Source: Pararhizobium antarcticum
GTDB taxonomy: Bacteria > Pseudomonadota > Alphaproteobacteria > Rhizobiales > Rhizobiaceae
Assembly (NCBI RefSeq): GCF_001885585.1
Contig: NZ_LSRP01000001.1
Coordinates: 124,001-188,000 of the forward strand
Length of the DNA stretch: 64,000 nt
Direction: 5' to 3'
Positions 1 to 8,599 of this stretch are shown here, piece after piece. Made by a program: the position numbers and the translations under genes. The notes beneath the pieces were generated by a model. It was not told where the DNA came from and ran no database searches. It saw only the letters and a list, made by a program, of their open reading frames with translations. Positions within the stretch are counted from its first letter, which is position 1; every line of letters begins with the position of its first letter.

Positions 1-1
1 T

Positions 2-283
2 TTTGTGGCACTGCTCATCCTGTCCGGGCTTTCCGCAATGATCGCGATGAACCGGATCGGCATCCGCACGTTCTGGACCTCGCTTGAGGGCACCATCCCG
101 CGCGTCTTCCTCATCGAGATCACTCCGGTGCTGCTGCTCCTGCTGACAACGATCTTCCTCAGCCTGCAGGCGGGATCGGCGATGCGCTACATGGATGCCA
201 CGGCCAATGCGCTCGCCAATCCGAAAAACTATACCGACCGGGTGCTTTCGGCACCCCGCGTTCGCCCGGCCGGAGGCGATTGA
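2..283 (+). CDS. phaD: K+(Na+)/H+ antiporter subunit D, C-terminal fragment
   Basis: This is the last 93 codons of a multisubunit monovalent cation/proton antiporter subunit of the NuoL/M/N-like D type; the 5' part lies outside the window. The visible part ends with one clear hydrophobic segment (IEITPVLLLLLTTIFLSLQAG) and a short hydrophilic tail. The assignment rests mainly on position: it is followed at 4 bases by subunit E and then by overlapping F and G, the fixed Mrp/Pha order. In rhizobia this complex is named Pha and handles K+ and pH adaptation. Whether K+ or Na+ is carried cannot be told from this fragment. Confidence 0.8.
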   Translation, partial: FVALLILSGLSAMIAMNRIGIRTFWTSLEGTIPRVFLIEITPVLLLLLTTIFLSLQAGSAMRYMDATANALANPKNYTDRVLSAPRVRPAGGD

Positions 284-287
284 CGCC

Positions 288-776
288 ATGCGCTACTGGT
301 TTCCCTATCCGCTGCTGTCCTTCGCCCTCATGGTCTTCTGGTTGCTGATCAACCAGTCGCTGTCCATCGCCCAGATTCTTCTCGGCGCTGCGCTCGGCAT
401 TTCGCATGCCTGGCTGATGGTCAATCTGAGGCCGAGCAAGACCCATACGAAGAAGGCCTGGCTGGTCGCCCGCCTTGCAGGACAGGTGACCGTCGACGTG
501 GCCAGATCCAATCTCGCCGTGATGCGTGCCATCCTGCGCAGCAAACGACGGCCGGTCCGCTCCGGCTTCATTGCCATCGACATCACGCTTCGCGACGAAA
601 ATTCCATCGCCCTGCTGGCCTGTATCCTGACGGCGACACCCGGCACCGCTTGGATCGAGTTCGACAGCCAGACGCGGGTCCTGCTGCTGCATGTGCTCGA
701 CATTGAAAACGGCCCGACCTGGGCCGATCTGATCCGGACACACTACGAAGCGCCCCTGAAGGAGCTATTCGAATGA
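288..776 (+). CDS. phaE: Cation/proton antiporter subunit E
   Basis: A 162-residue MnhE/PhaE-family inner-membrane protein. The N terminus (RYWFPYPLLSFALMVFWLL) holds one or two membrane spans. It is followed by the family-typical cytoplasmic part with SNLAVMRAIL and a conserved TATPGTAWIEF stretch. The start is the ATG four bases after the phaD stop; an upstream in-frame extension would overlap phaD and has no homology character. The stop overlaps the phaF start by four bases (ATGA), so translation is probably coupled. The role is structural or assembly within the antiporter. Confidence 0.9.
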   Translation: MRYWFPYPLLSFALMVFWLLINQSLSIAQILLGAALGISHAWLMVNLRPSKTHTKKAWLVARLAGQVTVDVARSNLAVMRAILRSKRRPVRSGFIAIDITLRDENSIALLACILTATPGTAWIEFDSQTRVLLLHVLDIENGPTWADLIRTHYEAPLKELFE

Positions 777-1054
777 CCGAACTGTTCATCATCTGGTCGA
801 TCCTCGGCTCCCAGATCATCCTCGGGCTGGCCATGGGCTGCGCATTGTTCCGGATGGTCAAGGGGCCGCGAGCACAAGACCGCATCCTCGGGCTCGACGC
901 GCTCTATATCAACGGCATGCTGCTGCTTTTGACCTTCGGCATCCGCACCGCCAACACGATCTATTTCGAATCGGCCCTGATCATCGCCCTGCTCGGCTTT
1001 GTCTCCTCGATCGCCTTTTCCAAATTCCTGATGCGCGGCGAGGTGATCGAATGA
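773..1054 (+). CDS. phaF: Cation/proton antiporter subunit F
   Basis: A 93-residue MrpF/PhaF-type protein with three predicted membrane spans, of normal length for the family. The motif MVKGPRAQDRILGLDALYIN is the conserved loop between spans one and two and makes the family call secure. ATGA overlaps join it to phaE upstream and phaG downstream. It is required for the whole complex to work as a secondary cation/proton exchanger in the inner membrane. Confidence 0.92.
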   Translation: MTELFIIWSILGSQIILGLAMGCALFRMVKGPRAQDRILGLDALYINGMLLLLTFGIRTANTIYFESALIIALLGFVSSIAFSKFLMRGEVIE

Positions 1055-1431
1055 GCCATCTCACCGACCTGCCGCTCTGGGCCGCCATTCCCGTCTGCCT
1101 GCTTCTCCTGGCAGGATCCATCGTCACGCTGATCGGCTCGATCGGGCTGCTGCGTTTGAAAAGCTTCTACAGCCGACTGCACGCGCCGACGCTCGGCGCC
1201 AGTGCCGGCGTCATCATGATCTGCCTCGCGTCCATGTTGTGTTTTGCCGTTCTGCAAAACCGCTGGATCTTCCACGAGGTCCTGATCATCGTTTTCATCA
1301 TCCTGACAACCCCGGTAACATTGATGCTGCTGGGGCAGTCCGCGCTCTACCGCGACCGGATCGAAGAAAAAGACGGCGTCCCGCGAAAGACGACACCGGA
1401 TCTGCCAACGCCAGAAACGGAAACCCCTTAA
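1051..1431 (+). CDS. phaG: Cation/proton antiporter subunit G
   Basis: A 126-residue MnhG/PhaG protein with three hydrophobic segments. The family signature [20 protein letters not shown] is followed by [22 protein letters not shown]. It is the last gene of the antiporter operon, and its hydrophilic tail (about 25 residues) is rich in acidic residues and prolines. Its stop codon overlaps the stop of the convergent cobM by four bases, leaving no room for a terminator between the two transcription units. Confidence 0.92.
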   Translation: MSHLTDLPLWAAIPVCLLLLAGSIVTLIGSIGLLRLKSFYSRLHAPTLGASAGVIMICLASMLCFAVLQNRWIFHEVLIIVFIILTTPVTLMLLGQSALYRDRIEEKDGVPRKTTPDLPTPETETP

Positions 1432-2192
1432 AGCCCGTCGCGACCGCGGAAGCGCCGTTGATAACCCGCGTCATAGAGGGCACTTTCGCGAAAGTCGGTC
1501 ACGCCCAGGGTCTTCCCGACAAAGATCAGTGCCGTGCGTTCGATCGGATCGGCGGCGACCTTGGCTTCGATATCGGCAAGCGTTCCCCGCAGGACGCGTT
1601 CGTCCGGCCAGGACGCCTTGACCACGATGGCGACTGGGCAGTCTGCCCCGTAAAGCGGCGTCAACTCGTCGACAACCTGTTTCAGCGCGTGGATCGCCAG
1701 GTGGATGGCAAGCGTCGCACCGGTGGCACCGAAGCCGGCCAGTGTCTCTGCATTCGGCATCGGCGAGGCGCGGCCGGAAACCCGCGTCAGCACCAGGCTC
1801 TGGGCGACAGCCGGAATGGTCAGTTCCCGGCCGAGCGTTGCGGCCGCTGCGGCAAAAGCAGGAACGCCGGGGGTCATCGTATAGTCGAGGCCGTGCTTTT
1901 CCAGACGGCGGACCTGTTCGGCGACAGCGCTCCAGACGGAAAGATCCCCGGAATGCAGCCGGGCGACGTCCTGACCATCGGCAGCGGCCCTGACATATTC
2001 GGCTTCGATCTCGTCCAGCGACATCGGCGCGGTATCGACGATGCGCGCACCGGGCGGGCAATATTGCAAAAGGTCCGGCGAAACAATCGAGCCCGCATAG
2101 AGGCAAACCGGGCAGCGGGCGATGAGGTCGCGTCCGCGCACCGTGATCAGGTCGGCAGCGCCGGGGCCTGCGCCAATAAAATGCACTGTCAT
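1428..2192 (-). CDS. cobM: Precorrin-4 C11-methyltransferase
   Basis: A 254-residue SAM-dependent tetrapyrrole methylase that methylates C11 of precorrin-4 to give precorrin-5 in aerobic cobalamin synthesis. The N-terminal SAM motif [16 protein letters not shown], the CLYAGSIV segment, [11 protein letters not shown] and [13 protein letters not shown] are all characteristic of CobM rather than CobI/J. It starts one base after the cobL stop, so the two genes are surely cotranscribed. The 3' end overlaps phaG from the other strand. Confidence 0.95.
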   Translation of the reverse strand: MTVHFIGAGPGAADLITVRGRDLIARCPVCLYAGSIVSPDLLQYCPPGARIVDTAPMSLDEIEAEYVRAAADGQDVARLHSGDLSVWSAVAEQVRRLEKHGLDYTMTPGVPAFAAAAATLGRELTIPAVAQSLVLTRVSGRASPMPNAETLAGFGATGATLAIHLAIHALKQVVDELTPLYGADCPVAIVVKASWPDERVLRGTLADIEAKVAADPIERTALIFVGKTLGVTDFRESALYDAGYQRRFRGRDGL

Positions 2193-2193
2193 G

Positions 2194-3456
2194 TCATATC
2201 CTCTCAGACGTCGTCTCTTGTTTGGTCCAGGACCATTGCGTTACCGGCATTGCCGGGCGCCATCCTGTCATGGCTCCGACGGGCGATGCCCGTGCGATGT
2301 CGATACGGATCAGGCTACCGCCAAGGCGGCCATGGCAGGACAGAAGCACCGCCTCCATCTCTGTAGTCACCGCATTGGCAACCAGCCGTCCACCATCGCG
2401 CAATGCCGCGATGGCAGCCTCCATTACCCCGTCGCCGCTCCCGCCGCCACCAATGAAGATCGCGTCGGGTTGCGGCAGGTCCAGCAGCGCACCGGGAGCG
2501 CCGCCATGGACGACGACCAGGCCCGGAACCCCGAATTGCGTCGCATTGCGGCCGATGCGGGCGACACGCTCTGCGGAGACCTCGATCGCCACAGCCCGCA
2601 GGGACGGATCGCTCAGCATCCATTCGATAGCGATGGAGCCGGATCCGGCGCCAATGTCCCACAGCAGTTGACCGCGACGCGGTGCTAGCGCCGACAGCGT
2701 CAGCGCGCGGATTTCACGCTTGGTGATCTGCCCGTCATGTTCGAACAAGGCATCATCGAGACCGCTGGCCAGCGAAAGGATGCGCGCGCCGCTTTCGGCC
2801 ACGACCTCCACCGCGCAGATATTCAGCGCATGCACGTCCGACTGCGAGAATTGCGCCGCGACATGCCGCGTGACACGCTCCTCGGGTCCACCAAGCGCTT
2901 CGAGAACCGTAAGCGATGACTGACCAAATCCGCTCTCGATTAACAATCGTGCCAAAGCTTCCGGGCCGCTAGCATCGGAGGTCAGGGCGAGGATATGCGC
3001 ACCGGGATGCAAATGCGGGCGGATCAGGTCGACAGGACGGCCGTGCAGCGAAACGGTCGCGGTATCCTGTAGTGCCCAACCAAGCTTTGCGGCAGCGAGG
3101 CTGAAGGCGGACGGGAACGGCAGGACCCGCATTTCGGCAGGGTCTATCCGGCGCGCCAGCGTTGCGCCGACGCCGAAAAAGAGTGGATCGCCGGATGCCA
3201 GAACCACGACGGGCGAGCCGCGCAGCGCGACAACGGCCTCGATCGACCGCTCGAACGGGCTCATCCAGGCATGCCTCTCCCCGGTAATCAGCTCACCGGC
3301 AAGCTCCAGGTGCCTGTGACCGCCGAAGATCACGCTTGCCGCAGCAATGCAGCGCTTGGCCTCATCGCCGACACCCGCTAGACCATCTTCTCCAAGACCG
3401 ATGATCGTCAGCCACGGCGCCTGCAGGCCAGGGGAAAACACGAAAGCATCATGCAT
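2194..3456 (-). CDS. cobL: Precorrin-6Y C5,15-methyltransferase (decarboxylating)
   Basis: A two-domain, 420-residue enzyme that methylates precorrin-6B (dihydro form) at C5 and C15 and decarboxylates the C12 acetate. The N-terminal half is a tetrapyrrole methylase ([12 protein letters not shown] near residue 16, ASGDPLFFG). The C-terminal half is a Rossmann methyltransferase ([17 protein letters not shown] near residue 260, GGGGSGDG later). I choose the start [11 protein letters not shown] longer in-frame version (position 3471 or beyond) is possible but runs further into cobK on the other strand. The chosen ATG shares the bases CATG with the divergent cobK start, so cobL has no private promoter space upstream. 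Confidence 0.93.
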   Translation of the reverse strand: MHDAFVFSPGLQAPWLTIIGLGEDGLAGVGDEAKRCIAAASVIFGGHRHLELAGELITGERHAWMSPFERSIEAVVALRGSPVVVLASGDPLFFGVGATLARRIDPAEMRVLPFPSAFSLAAAKLGWALQDTATVSLHGRPVDLIRPHLHPGAHILALTSDASGPEALARLLIESGFGQSSLTVLEALGGPEERVTRHVAAQFSQSDVHALNICAVEVVAESGARILSLASGLDDALFEHDGQITKREIRALTLSALAPRRGQLLWDIGAGSGSIAIEWMLSDPSLRAVAIEVSAERVARIGRNATQFGVPGLVVVHGGAPGALLDLPQPDAIFIGGGGSGDGVMEAAIAALRDGGRLVANAVTTEMEAVLLSCHGRLGGSLIRIDIARASPVGAMTGWRPAMPVTQWSWTKQETTSERI

Positions 3457-4225
3457 GGGCAGACACCGCATTCTGATACTGGGAGGCACGACCGAAGCCC
3501 GGCAACTGGCGGCCCGGCTTGCGGGCCGCACCGATTACGACGTGCTGCTTTCCCTTGCCGGGCGTACGGCCGAACCCATGACTCAGCCGGTGCCGGTGCG
3601 CAGCGGCGGTTTCGGAGGCGCAGACGGCCTGGCAGCGTTCCTGACGGACAATGATTTCGGCCTGCTGATCGACGCCACCCATCCCTTCGCCACGCGCATA
3701 TCGGCCAATGCGGCCGGCGCCGCCCGGCAAACCGGCATTCCCGCCTTTGCGCTGCGCAGGTCTGCCTGGGAGCGCCAGCCCGGCGATCGCTGGACCTCGG
3801 TGTCGACCATGGCAGACGCCGTATCGGCGCTCGGAACCGCATCGCGCAATGTCTTCCTTGCCATCGGCCGGCAGGAGGCTTTCCTGTTCGAACAGGCGCC
3901 ACAGCACCACTATCTCGTCCGCAGCGTCGATCCGGTGACACCGCAGCTCGATGTTCCCCGGGTGCGCTATATCCTTGCGGCCGGTCCCTTTGATCCAGCC
4001 GACGAACGCAGGCTTTTGGTCGAAAACCGTATCGCCGTCATCGTCGCCAAGAACAGCGGCGGCAACGCCACCTATGGCAAGATCGCTGCAGCGCGCGAGC
4101 TCGGCATCGACGTGGTGATGGTCGAGCGGCAGGATTCGGTCGATCTGCCATCGGTCGGAACGCTTGCCGATGCTCTCGACCGGATCGATCACTTGCTCTC
4201 TCCTGCGATGAAGCGCGGCGTGTAG
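3455..4225 (+). CDS. cobK: Precorrin-6A reductase
   Basis: A 256-residue NADPH-dependent reductase that converts precorrin-6A to the dihydro form. It shows the N-terminal dinucleotide-binding motif ILILGGTTEARQLA, DATHPFA near residue 70, and the C-terminal KNSGG.ATYGKI segment diagnostic of CobK/CbiJ. It is the only cob gene here on the plus strand and sits exactly between cobJ and cobL. The start is [11 protein letters not shown]; the Shine-Dalgarno match is weak. The 3' end overlaps the convergent cobJ end by 37 bases (4189-4225). Any transcript continuing from cobJ to cobL would be antisense to all of cobK. Confidence 0.94.
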   Translation: MGRHRILILGGTTEARQLAARLAGRTDYDVLLSLAGRTAEPMTQPVPVRSGGFGGADGLAAFLTDNDFGLLIDATHPFATRISANAAGAARQTGIPAFALRRSAWERQPGDRWTSVSTMADAVSALGTASRNVFLAIGRQEAFLFEQAPQHHYLVRSVDPVTPQLDVPRVRYILAAGPFDPADERRLLVENRIAVIVAKNSGGNATYGKIAAARELGIDVVMVERQDSVDLPSVGTLADALDRIDHLLSPAMKRGV

Positions 4226-4953
4226 ACGAGATCCGGCCGTCCGGGCCGTTCGATGACCCGGGTCAGGGCCGAGCCGATGATTACGCAGGTGGCCATGTCG
4301 GCGCGCCCGGCATCGGCCTCGATCAGCGACATAACCTGCATGCGCTCGTCTGGCCGACCGGCAGCGCGCCCGAAAATCACCGGAGTCGATGGCGGCAGAA
4401 CGGAACGGAGAATGTCGAAGGCAGCGCCGAGTTGCCAGGGCCGGGCCTTGCTGATCGGGTTGTAGAGGGCAATCACAAGGCCAGCCTCTGCCACCAGCCG
4501 CAGGCGCCGCGTGATGACATCCCAGGGTTTGAGATTGTCGGAAAGAGAGATCGCGCAGAAATCGTGACCCAGCGGCGCGCCGATACGCGCCGCGACCGCC
4601 AGCATCGCCGTCACGCCCGGTGTGACGACCAGATCAAGCGCCCGCCATTCCGACGGTCCGGCATCGATCGCCTCGCAGACGGCGGCAGCCATGGCAAACA
4701 CGCCGGGATCACCGCCAGAGACGACGCAAACGTCGACACCGGCCGCAGCGCGGGTCAGGGCCGCCTGCGCGCGATCCAGTTCTTCCCGGTTGTCCGATGC
4801 GATGCGGCGCTGGTCGGGCCGCAGGTCGAGCCGGTCGAGATAGGGACCATAGCCGAAAAACTCCGTCGCCCTCGACACGGCCTGCAACGCCTCGGGGGTC
4901 ATCTGCTGCGCGCCCCCAGGGCCAGTACCGACGACATAGAGCGTGCCGCTCAT
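4189..4953 (-). CDS. cobJ: Precorrin-3B C17-methyltransferase
   Basis: A 254-residue SAM-dependent enzyme performing C17 methylation with ring contraction of precorrin-3B. Family marks are LYVVGTGPGGAQQMTPEAL at the N terminus, FFGYGPYLDRL, CVVSGGDPGVFAMA and VTPGVTAMLAVAARIGAPLGHDFCAISLSDNLKPW. The start chosen (position 4953) overlaps the cobI stop as ATGA; the longer upstream reading frame is an artefact that lies inside cobI. The last 12 codons are shared, on opposite strands, with cobK. Confidence 0.94.
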   Translation of the reverse strand: MSGTLYVVGTGPGGAQQMTPEALQAVSRATEFFGYGPYLDRLDLRPDQRRIASDNREELDRAQAALTRAAAGVDVCVVSGGDPGVFAMAAAVCEAIDAGPSEWRALDLVVTPGVTAMLAVAARIGAPLGHDFCAISLSDNLKPWDVITRRLRLVAEAGLVIALYNPISKARPWQLGAAFDILRSVLPPSTPVIFGRAAGRPDERMQVMSLIEADAGRADMATCVIIGSALTRVIERPGRPDLVYTPRFIAGESK

Positions 4954-5687
4954 GGCTTGCCCTTCCAGCCTGCGACCAGCACGAGCGAAAAGTACGGCGC
5001 GACATCGTCGGCCTTTTCGGCAAGCGGGATCATCGCCGCACTCGCCATCGTGCCGCGCTCGACATACACCGCCTGCGCCAGCTTTCCGGACGCTGCCAGC
5101 GCACGGCGGATCTTCGGCAGGTTGCGGCCAACCTTCATGATGACCGCCGCTTCCGTATCGCACAGACGGCGGAGCAGTTCGGTCTCCGCCATGGTCCCGG
5201 GCAGAACCGAGAGAACATCATCGCCCTGCACGATCGGCAGGCCGGCCATCGACCAGCAGCCGGACATGGCCGTAATGCCGGGTATGACCTCTGCCGGGAA
5301 GCGTCCGGCCAGACGCACATGCAGATGCATGTAGGAGCCGTAGAACAGCGGGTCGCCCTCGCTGAGGATGGCGACGGTCCGGCCGGCGTCCAGATGCGCG
5401 GCGACGGTTGCGGCAGACACGTCGTAAAAGCCCGTGATCTGGCTCTTGTAGTCGTCGTGTTCCTTGTCGATCTCGGTGGTGACGGGATAATAAAGCGGCA
5501 GTTCGATCAGGTCGGCTTTCAGCATGCCGTCAACGATGCCACGGGCATTGCCGCGTCGGCCTTCCTTGGCGAAATAGGCCAGCACATCGGCGGCCGCCAG
5601 CGCCTTGACGGCCTTGACCGTCAGAAGCTCCGGATCACCGGGTCCTGTTCCAACGCCAATCAGTTTTCCCGAAAGCGGCGCGCTCAA
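4950..5687 (-). CDS. cobI: Precorrin-2 C20-methyltransferase
   Basis: A 245-residue SAM-dependent methylase that adds the C20 methyl group of precorrin-3A, the first step committing precorrin-2 to cobalamin. GKLIGVGTGPGDPELLTVKA and LSEGDPLFYGSYMHLHVRL are the standard CobI/CbiL motifs, with PGITAMSGCWSMAGLPI in the middle. ATGA overlaps join it to cobH upstream and cobJ downstream. Precorrin-2 is also the siroheme precursor, which the nearby cysG makes for nirB. Confidence 0.95.
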   Translation of the reverse strand: MSAPLSGKLIGVGTGPGDPELLTVKAVKALAAADVLAYFAKEGRRGNARGIVDGMLKADLIELPLYYPVTTEIDKEHDDYKSQITGFYDVSAATVAAHLDAGRTVAILSEGDPLFYGSYMHLHVRLAGRFPAEVIPGITAMSGCWSMAGLPIVQGDDVLSVLPGTMAETELLRRLCDTEAAVIMKVGRNLPKIRRALAASGKLAQAVYVERGTMASAAMIPLAEKADDVAPYFSLVLVAGWKGKP

Positions 5688-6316
5688 AGGCCCGGCCTCG
5701 CCAGCGAATTGACCGCCGCTGCCGTCATCGCGCTGCCGCCAAGACGGCCCCGCACGATGGCATAGGGAACGCCGTAGGAATGCTCGGCCAGCGCATCCTT
5801 GGATTCCGCCGCACCGACGAAACCGACCGGCATGCCGATGATTGCCGCCGGCTTCGGGGCACCGTCCCGCAGAAGTTCAAGCAGATAGAATAGCGCCGTT
5901 GGCGCATTGCCGATGGCAACGACCGAACCGGCCATGCGATCGATCCAGAGCCTGAGCGCGGCCGCCGAGCGGGTATTGCCGATCTCTTTTGCGATCACGG
6001 GTGTTTCGGCCTCCCGGAGCGTACAGATCACCTCGTTGTTTGCCGGCAGGCGCGCGCGGGTAATGCCATGCGCCACCATGAAGGCATCACAGAGGATCGG
6101 CGCACCGGCCTGCAGCGCCGTGCGGGCCGCGGAAACAAAACCCGGCGCGAACTCGAACTGCCTGGCCGCCTCGACCAGACCGCAGGCATGCACCATGCGC
6201 ACCGCAAGATCCGCCTCGTCCTCTGCAAAACGGGAAAGATCCGCCTCGCTGCGGATGATGGCAAAGGAGCGCTCATAGATGGCATCGCCATCCCGGATGT
6301 AATCGTAGTCTGGCAT
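5684..6316 (-). CDS. cobH: Precorrin-8X methylmutase
   Basis: A 210-residue enzyme that moves the C11 methyl group to C12, forming hydrogenobyrinate. It starts with the family pattern YIRDGDAIYERSFAIIR. The catalytic histidine falls at residue 43 in VRMVHACG, the same position as in the Pseudomonas denitrificans enzyme. The GMPVGFVGA and ESK segments near residue 165-175 line the product site. It lies two bases after cobG and overlaps cobI by ATGA. Confidence 0.95.
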   Translation of the reverse strand: MPDYDYIRDGDAIYERSFAIIRSEADLSRFAEDEADLAVRMVHACGLVEAARQFEFAPGFVSAARTALQAGAPILCDAFMVAHGITRARLPANNEVICTLREAETPVIAKEIGNTRSAAALRLWIDRMAGSVVAIGNAPTALFYLLELLRDGAPKPAAIIGMPVGFVGAAESKDALAEHSYGVPYAIVRGRLGGSAMTAAAVNSLARPGL

Positions 6317-6318
6317 CT

Positions 6319-7698
6319 CTATCCCTGTTGCACCGCGGCGATCACGACGTCGGTCCCCAGCCGTGTAAGGCAGGACCGTGCCGATTCGCCAGCGTGTTTG
6401 TTATCCCGCACCAGGGCACCAAGGCGCACGACCGCGGTTTTGATAGTCTTTTGTTCGATGTAGGCGTTGGGCGCAGCCGAGGCAGGGCCATTTACGACAA
6501 GCCCATAGCCTAATGGCGCACCCAGCATGGTCAGTGTCGCGGCGGAAGGCCTGGCGCACCCCTTGGCGCAGCCGGACAGATGCACCGCCAGCGAGCCGTC
6601 CAGAACCTCCGGCGCTGTGTCGATGAACAGGCGCGCAACGGCCTTGGTGTCGAGCAGCGCCGAGGCGCAGGCCCCCATGCCCGCACAGGCGGCAATGTGA
6701 TTGCCGGGATCATCGGGCGAGATCAGAAAGCCAAGGGTGCGCGCAAAGGCCTGGGTCTCCGGTACGTCGCCGTGCTTCAGCCCCGGAACGAGCAGCGCAT
6801 GACCGGGCGCGAGGCGGATTTCATGGACGCCCAGCCGCTCCAGACGGTCTGCAAGCGCCAGCAGGCTTTCGACGTCGGTCTGGCCGAAGGCAAGCGCAAG
6901 GCCGAGAACCGGGCCATTCCCACCACAGTCATGAATGCCGGCGGGCAAGGGTGCCGGCTCCCTCGACGAGATCACCTGCAAACCCTCAGTGGACCCGAGG
7001 ACGCGCGCAAGCATGCCGCCGTCGAGATCGCGGCCACGGGCATCGCGTCCGCGCCGCGCCAGTTCGGCAAGGATGAGCAGGACCGCCGGAACGACGTCAG
7101 CCGCCGGCAGCACGGCGATGCGTTCCGCCGTTTTCTCCGTTCCGGCAATGCCCAGGAGCCACAGCACGTCGGAGCCGACGCGAAAGGCACGCAGGCGAAT
7201 ATCCGCGCTTGTCTGATCAAGATGCAGACCTCCGCCGCCATCGATAATGATCGACAGTTTTGGTGCCAGAAGGAGCGCCGGCCGATGGCCCGCGATCGCA
7301 GCCCGGATCTGCAAAGCCAAAGGCAGCGGATTGATGATTTCGGCCGGATCCATGCCGGCCAGCGGCGGCGTTTCGATCGCCACACCGTCGGTAATGTCGA
7401 TATCCGCATCGGCGATGACAGCCGCAAGAGCAGGCACTGTCTCCGGGACAAGACCCCGGATCTGCAGATTGCCACGCGCCGTGACTTCCAGAATGCCATT
7501 GCCGAACCGGCGCGCCGCGCTGGCCAGCGTCACGATCTCCGAAAGGGCGAAACCGGATCGAACCGGACGCAGGCGGACAAGCAGACCATCGCCGGTCTGC
7601 ATGGGCGTAGCCAGCGTCGGACAGGCGCCGCGCCGCATCTCTGCTGCACCGCCTGCCGGTTGCCTCTCCCTTGCCAGATGCCCTGCGTTCCGCTCCAT
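6319..7698 (-). CDS. cobG: Precorrin-3B synthase
   Basis: A 459-residue iron-sulfur monooxygenase of the nitrite/sulfite reductase fold, the oxygen-dependent step that marks the aerobic pathway. N-terminal ferredoxin-like half-domains are followed by CAGMGACASALLDTKAVA and HLSGCAKGCARP, which supply the cysteines for a 4Fe-4S cluster. The start used gives MERNAGHLARE; the conserved part begins at RRGACPTLATPMQTGDGLLVR, so a later start is possible. It follows cobF by 60 bases and precedes cobH by two. Confidence 0.93.
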   Translation of the reverse strand: MERNAGHLARERQPAGGAAEMRRGACPTLATPMQTGDGLLVRLRPVRSGFALSEIVTLASAARRFGNGILEVTARGNLQIRGLVPETVPALAAVIADADIDITDGVAIETPPLAGMDPAEIINPLPLALQIRAAIAGHRPALLLAPKLSIIIDGGGGLHLDQTSADIRLRAFRVGSDVLWLLGIAGTEKTAERIAVLPAADVVPAVLLILAELARRGRDARGRDLDGGMLARVLGSTEGLQVISSREPAPLPAGIHDCGGNGPVLGLALAFGQTDVESLLALADRLERLGVHEIRLAPGHALLVPGLKHGDVPETQAFARTLGFLISPDDPGNHIAACAGMGACASALLDTKAVARLFIDTAPEVLDGSLAVHLSGCAKGCARPSAATLTMLGAPLGYGLVVNGPASAAPNAYIEQKTIKTAVVRLGALVRDNKHAGESARSCLTRLGTDVVIAAVQQG

Positions 7699-7758
7699 CC
7701 GCCGTCCATACAGGATTGTAACGTGCGGGCCAACATGCGTCCGCTTTCAACCCGCCGA

Positions 7759-8529
7759 CTATGCGTCGAAATCGGCACCTTTTCGCAGCAGATAGACATC
7801 CATGATCCAGCCATGGCGGGCGCGGGCTTGGCTTCGGGTCTTGAGGATTTCCTCGCGAACCTCCAACACCCGGCCCGACAGGATGATTTCCTGCGGCGTG
7901 CCGAGATAGGCCCCCCAATAGATGAAGGCCTCGGGATCATCGATCGCCATGAAGGCCTGCTCGCCGTCGAGCATCACAACCGCCGTTTCGGCCAGCCCCG
8001 GAAAGCTCTCGGCAAGACGCCGGCCGGTGGTGATCTGCACCGGTTTTCCAACGAGATTGAGCGGAATGCGATGGCTCGCAGTCAGCGCCTGCACGCTGGT
8101 GATGCCGGGAATGACAGCATAGTCGAAATCGACCGTGCCAAGCGCCCGCACACGCTCGACAATGCGGATCGTGCTGTCGTAAAGCATCGGATCGCCCCAG
8201 ACAAGGAAAGCGCCCGTCTGCTCGGGGCCTAGTTCGTCGAGCAATAGCCGCTCATAGGATTGCGCGATCGCCGCATGCCAGCCATCGACGCTGGCGTCAT
8301 AGGATCGGCCCGCCGTCTGGCGCACCGGCACTGCAAACTCGATGATACGACCATCGGCGCGGGTGACATAGCGATCGCAGATATCGCGCCTGATATCGGC
8401 AAGCTGCGATTTCGCCTCGCCCTTGGTGGGGATGAACAGAACATCGGCGCGGTTCAGCGCATTGATCGCCTGCACCGTCATGTGTTCGGGATTGCCGGCC
8501 CCGATGCCGACGATCAGTAACTGTCTCAT
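7759..8529 (-). CDS. cobF: Precorrin-6A synthase (deacetylating)
   Basis: A 256-residue SAM-dependent methylase that methylates C1 and removes the acetyl group from precorrin-5. The N terminus LLIVGIGAGNPEHMTVQAINAL is the CobF-specific variant of the SAM motif; LVWGDPMLYDSTIRIVERV and YAVIPGITSVQALTA follow. I start at MRQLLIVGIG rather than the in-frame extension into the upstream gene. It is the first cob gene in transcription order and lies only 70 bases after the nitrate reductase gene, with no obvious terminator between. It may therefore receive read-through from the nas operon. Confidence 0.93.
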   Translation of the reverse strand: MRQLLIVGIGAGNPEHMTVQAINALNRADVLFIPTKGEAKSQLADIRRDICDRYVTRADGRIIEFAVPVRQTAGRSYDASVDGWHAAIAQSYERLLLDELGPEQTGAFLVWGDPMLYDSTIRIVERVRALGTVDFDYAVIPGITSVQALTASHRIPLNLVGKPVQITTGRRLAESFPGLAETAVVMLDGEQAFMAIDDPEAFIYWGAYLGTPQEIILSGRVLEVREEILKTRSQARARHGWIMDVYLLRKGADFDA

Positions 8530-8599
8530 GCATCCACCCCTGCGCTTGTGGACGCGTCTTTGACGGATCGGCTGGCGGGATGCAAGGGTTTCCGCGCGA

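Noticed and set aside
6580-8232. A 550-codon plus-strand open frame opposite cobG and cobF
   Set aside because: It spans two genuine minus-strand genes and the gap between them and has no homology character.
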